Shown here piece by piece: positions 61,385 to 64,000 of a DNA stretch of 64,000 nt (within the stretch, counting starts at the first letter, position 1; each line of letters begins with the position of its first letter). The stretch covers positions 1 to 64,000 of the forward strand of contig JAKANO010000005.1 in NCBI GenBank assembly GCA_021812385.1, given 5' to 3'. The DNA comes from Pseudomonadota bacterium (GTDB lineage: Bacteria > Pseudomonadota > Gammaproteobacteria > Burkholderiales > Thiobacteraceae). A program made the position numbers and the translations under genes. The notes under the pieces are model-generated. The model saw only the letters and a program-made list of their open reading frames with translations, had not been told where the DNA came from and searched no databases.

Positions 61385-62251
61385 ATGACCATGGCCGTGC
61401 ACATTTGGTGGGTTGTTTTGTGTGCCGTGGCGCTATTGAACATCCTGGCATGGGGCGTATCCGCTAGGGTGTTGGCGCGCCGTCACGCGCACTTTTTTTC
61501 CGCGCCCCAGCACCGACAACGGCGCTGGCTGCTGTGGCTGTCAGCCGCCTATGTTGCGGGATGCGCCTTTCGCTCATTCCTGCCAAGGATCGACTTGGAA
61601 CGCATTTGCCTGGCGCAGTCGGGCTTGTCCAACATGATGGTGGGCCGCAGTGTCGCCACCGTGGCTGAACTGTGTTTCATCGCGCAGTGCGCGCTGCTGC
61701 TGCACCAAGCCGGCAGCAGGACGGAAAGTCGGTTTGTGGTGATGGTTTCCTGGCTGCTGATCCCGATCATCCTAGTGGCCGAAGGCGCATCTTGGTACGC
61801 GATTTTGTCGACGAATTATTTCGGCCATGTTTTGGAAAATTCCATCTGGACGTTTTCCGCGGCGCTATTGCTTGCGAGTTTCATTTTCCTGTGGCCGCAT
61901 AGCGACCGCCCACAACGTCACTTCTTGGCTGCCATGATGATTTTTGCTATTGGCTATATCGCATTCATGACTAACATCGACGTGCCGATGTACTGGTCGC
62001 GTTGGAGCGCGGATCTGGCGGCTGGGACAAAATACTTATCCTTGAGCCAGGGGATTGTGGACGCCTCGCAGCCCTGTGTTGTGAATTTCAACTGGGCAAT
62101 TTGGCGCGAGGAAATCCCCTGGATGACGCTCTATTTCACCGTCGCAGTGTGGGTGAGCATTGCGCTCGCCCATGTGCCGGGTTGGGTTAACGGATCGAGC
62201 AAAAGGCCTATGGATCAGCATGGTGCGAAATTCAACAAGCCTCTAAAGTAA
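61385..62251 (+). CDS. Polytopic membrane protein, unrecognised
   Basis: 288 aa with about seven hydrophobic segments, starting 'VVLCAVALLNILAWGVSA' and including 'VVMVSWLLIPIILVAEGASWYAIL', 'FSAALLLASFIFLWP', 'MMIFAIGYIAFM' and 'MTLYFTVAVWVSIALA'. Conserved-looking polar residues sit in 'CAFRSFLPRIDLERICL' and 'NIDVPMYWSRW'. No family recognised. It follows pssA by 9 bp, so it is probably co-transcribed and may act in lipid or envelope metabolism. Confidence 0.75.
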   Translation: MTMAVHIWWVVLCAVALLNILAWGVSARVLARRHAHFFSAPQHRQRRWLLWLSAAYVAGCAFRSFLPRIDLERICLAQSGLSNMMVGRSVATVAELCFIAQCALLLHQAGSRTESRFVVMVSWLLIPIILVAEGASWYAILSTNYFGHVLENSIWTFSAALLLASFIFLWPHSDRPQRHFLAAMMIFAIGYIAFMTNIDVPMYWSRWSADLAAGTKYLSLSQGIVDASQPCVVNFNWAIWREEIPWMTLYFTVAVWVSIALAHVPGWVNGSSKRPMDQHGAKFNKPLK

Positions 62252-62391
62252 GTAAGCGATTTGCCGATAAATAATTGTTAAAGCCGTGCGCAAGAAATTC
62301 AAGCTTTCTATTTCTTGACTACTTTACGGTGCAAAATAGGCAATATGACAAGCTTAGCGCGCCAACTAAATTGATCAAAGCTCAGTAAAAA

Positions 62392-64000
62392 ATGGCGACA
62401 CGCGACAATCTCACCCCACTCGAGCAAGCCCCCTCCTCTAGAACTTCCTTTTCGCAGTTGCTCCGGAAATGGTTTTTCGGCTTTATTGCATTGGGCATCC
62501 TGTTGCTGGCTGCATTAAGCATCAAAAGCTGGAAAGAGGAAAACCTAGATATGCAGAAAAATCTTGCCATTCAGGCAGGATTTGCCGCCAAAAACAGCCA
62601 GGCCGTTTTCGAAAATATCGGCATCAGCATGGAAATGCTCGGGCGGATGTTGGCAAAGATGGATGTCGCCAAGCATCCAGAGCAAGCGCGCTCAGCCTTA
62701 ATGGAATACAAATCCAATCGCCCGGAACTCGTAGCCGTGACATTGGTCAGCCCGAATGGCGTGACGCTGCTGAGTACCAATGCTGCGCCGGGCGAGGCTC
62801 TGCCCGATTTCCGGCGAGACCCAACTTATTTACGCGCATTCCTGTTCGATCTGAACAATACCTACTCTTACAATATTGGGCCCAATCAATTCGGGATGGG
62901 GGTGAATCAATGGCATTTCCCCTTTCGCCATACCGTTCAAGACAGCAGCGGCGTGCCGCTGTTCGTAATCCAAGCCGCCGTTTCGGTGGAAAGCGCGGGT
63001 TTCTTGTGGTCGGATCTTCCGCTCTATCCGGAAAGCCGTGTCGGCTTGATCCGCAACGATGGCTTTATGCAATTACTCTATCCCATTACTCAACCCGAGA
63101 AAGTGTTCGAAAAGCCACAAACGGGGGGGATGATAGAAAGTCTTCGCGCACGCCCCGGTTTGATTGCCGGCTTTTACGATGTTACGTCCAGCATCGATGG
63201 CATCGTGCGCTTAGGCGCCTTTTCCCATCTTCCCAATGCCAACATGGCGGCATTTGTTTCGGTACCGAAAAGCCTCGTCTTGATTCGCTGGTGGGAACAC
63301 AACTACCCAATATTGCTAGGCTTCCTGGTGTTTCTGGTAGCGATCAGTGCAGCCGGGTTCAAGTTGTCCGCGATGGAACGGCAGCATATGCAAAAACTAG
63401 AAGCACTGGCCGCATTCCCGGAGGGTACCCCGGATATAGTGTTGAGCATGGATGCCGATGCAAAGGTCACGTACATGAACCCGCATGGTCGGCACACGCT
63501 TGCCGAGCTGGGGCTGAGGGCAGATGAAATCGAGTTGCTACTGCCCCGTGATTACCGAGTGCTTGTTGCGCGCTGTCTATCGGATGACGCAACCGCCGAA
63601 GCGATTGAAATTGAGTTTAAGCAGCGTACCCTGCTTTGGACATTCGCCCCTCTCCAGAGCCAAGGCATTGTTCACTGCTATGCACACGAAATAACGAAAA
63701 AGCTAAAAGCGGAAGAATACGCGCGAAATGTGCTGGTAGAAAAACAGGCGGCGGAAGTAGCCAATCAGGCCAAGAGTTTATTTCTCGCCAACATGAGCCA
63801 TGAAATCCGCACCCCGCTGACAGCCATTATCGGCTTCTCGGAATCGCTGCTCGATGGCCAGCAATCCATGTCAGACAGGGTAGATGCGATTCAAACCGTC
63901 ATACGCAGCAGCAAGCATTTGCTCACCATCATCAATGACATTCTCGATCTTTCCAAAGTCGAAGCCGGCAAGCTGGAAGTGGAATCGCTTGATGTATCGC
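62392..64000 (+). CDS. Sensor histidine kinase, N-terminal part (cut by window edge)
   Basis: Translated by hand because the frame is open to the window end (536 codons) and is therefore missing from the ORF track; the track ORF 62469-63527 is a shadow. A first membrane helix ('[18 protein letters not shown]') is followed by a periplasmic Cache-like sensor of about 230 residues and a second helix ('[19 protein letters not shown]'). A PAS-like domain begins at '[16 protein letters not shown]'. The dimerisation domain has the phosphoacceptor in '[22 protein letters not shown]'. ATPase and any receiver domains lie outside. The 140 bp upstream hold no recognised promoter. Confidence 0.9.
   Translation, partial: MATRDNLTPLEQAPSSRTSFSQLLRKWFFGFIALGILLLAALSIKSWKEENLDMQKNLAIQAGFAAKNSQAVFENIGISMEMLGRMLAKMDVAKHPEQARSALMEYKSNRPELVAVTLVSPNGVTLLSTNAAPGEALPDFRRDPTYLRAFLFDLNNTYSYNIGPNQFGMGVNQWHFPFRHTVQDSSGVPLFVIQAAVSVESAGFLWSDLPLYPESRVGLIRNDGFMQLLYPITQPEKVFEKPQTGGMIESLRARPGLIAGFYDVTSSIDGIVRLGAFSHLPNANMAAFVSVPKSLVLIRWWEHNYPILLGFLVFLVAISAAGFKLSAMERQHMQKLEALAAFPEGTPDIVLSMDADAKVTYMNPHGRHTLAELGLRADEIELLLPRDYRVLVARCLSDDATAEAIEIEFKQRTLLWTFAPLQSQGIVHCYAHEITKKLKAEEYARNVLVEKQAAEVANQAKSLFLANMSHEIRTPLTAIIGFSESLLDGQQSMSDRVDAIQTVIRSSKHLLTIINDILDLSKVEAGKLEVESLDVS

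Noticed and set aside
62469-63527. 352-aa plus-strand ORF at the right end
   Set aside because: It is the wrong frame of the sensor kinase that starts at 62392 and runs out of the window; the true frame contains membrane helices and the H-box.

Overview
The window looks like a chromosomal segment of a betaproteobacterium, probably of the Nitrosomonadales/Gallionellaceae type. The reasons are the gene order gyrA / ompA-like / mtaD / ubiG / gph, a tmRNA tag ending in ALAA, two PEP-CTERM proteins, a glrK-qseG-glrR locus, and dispersed 'ATTCCCGC..GCGGGAAT' repeats. This placement is inferred from gene content, not from a database search. Both edges cut genes: serA on the left (minus strand) and a sensor histidine kinase on the right (plus strand). 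The ORF track lists neither of these, nor the 56-aa rubredoxin.

1-16.1 kb is mostly housekeeping: serA-serC, gyrA, an OmpA-like protein with a clear terminator, mtaD-ubiG-gph, and a single-domain response regulator. A peroxide-defence set follows, with rubrerythrin, rubredoxin and a rubredoxin reductase facing a divergent OxyR that keeps both redox cysteines. Next is a molybdenum hydroxylase operon (IorA/IorB-like subunits, XdhC, MocA). 16.1-23.6 kb holds ssrA (tmRNA), a broken PEP-CTERM gene, aceB, a WbuC-type cupin and glrK-qseG-glrR. Just behind glrR lie two TGTC-N10-GACA-type sites and a near-consensus sigma-54 promoter in front of an unrecognised 95-aa gene, which looks like a compact GlrR target.

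23.6-47 kb is accessory. A 2.3-kb unit encoding a secreted BNR-repeat PEP-CTERM protein is bracketed by diverged direct copies of the 3' end of a DEDDh exonuclease gene. That exonuclease is last in a three-gene overlapping operon with a nucleotidyltransferase and a winged-helix protein, behind a palindromic operator. A msrA-thioredoxin-msrB lipoprotein gene is followed by repeated copies of its own 3' end, with different cargo between them (an AAA ATPase/TOPRIM pair, a DUF922 protease-like protein, a membrane protein). The type I restriction operon hsdM-DUF1016-GIY-YIG-hsdS-phd-relE-hsdR is built almost entirely with 4-bp overlaps. Its GIY-YIG gene is bracketed by dispersed repeats, and the DUF1016 nuclease ends inside one of them.

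47-64 kb carries a Fic enzyme behind three operator-like palindromes spaced exactly 31 bp apart, a KTSC protein, a Rieske protein with a TrpD2-like partner, vapBC, an old yellow enzyme, glyoxylate/glycerate-type dehydrogenases (hydroxyacid dehydrogenase and garR), and an ECF sigma/anti-sigma pair. The two exported-protein genes before the sigma factor share a two-box motif (GGAATA-N14-CTGTT). A thermonuclease, pssA, a membrane protein and the truncated kinase complete the window. No CRISPR array, rRNA gene, integrase, transposase or tRNA gene was seen.
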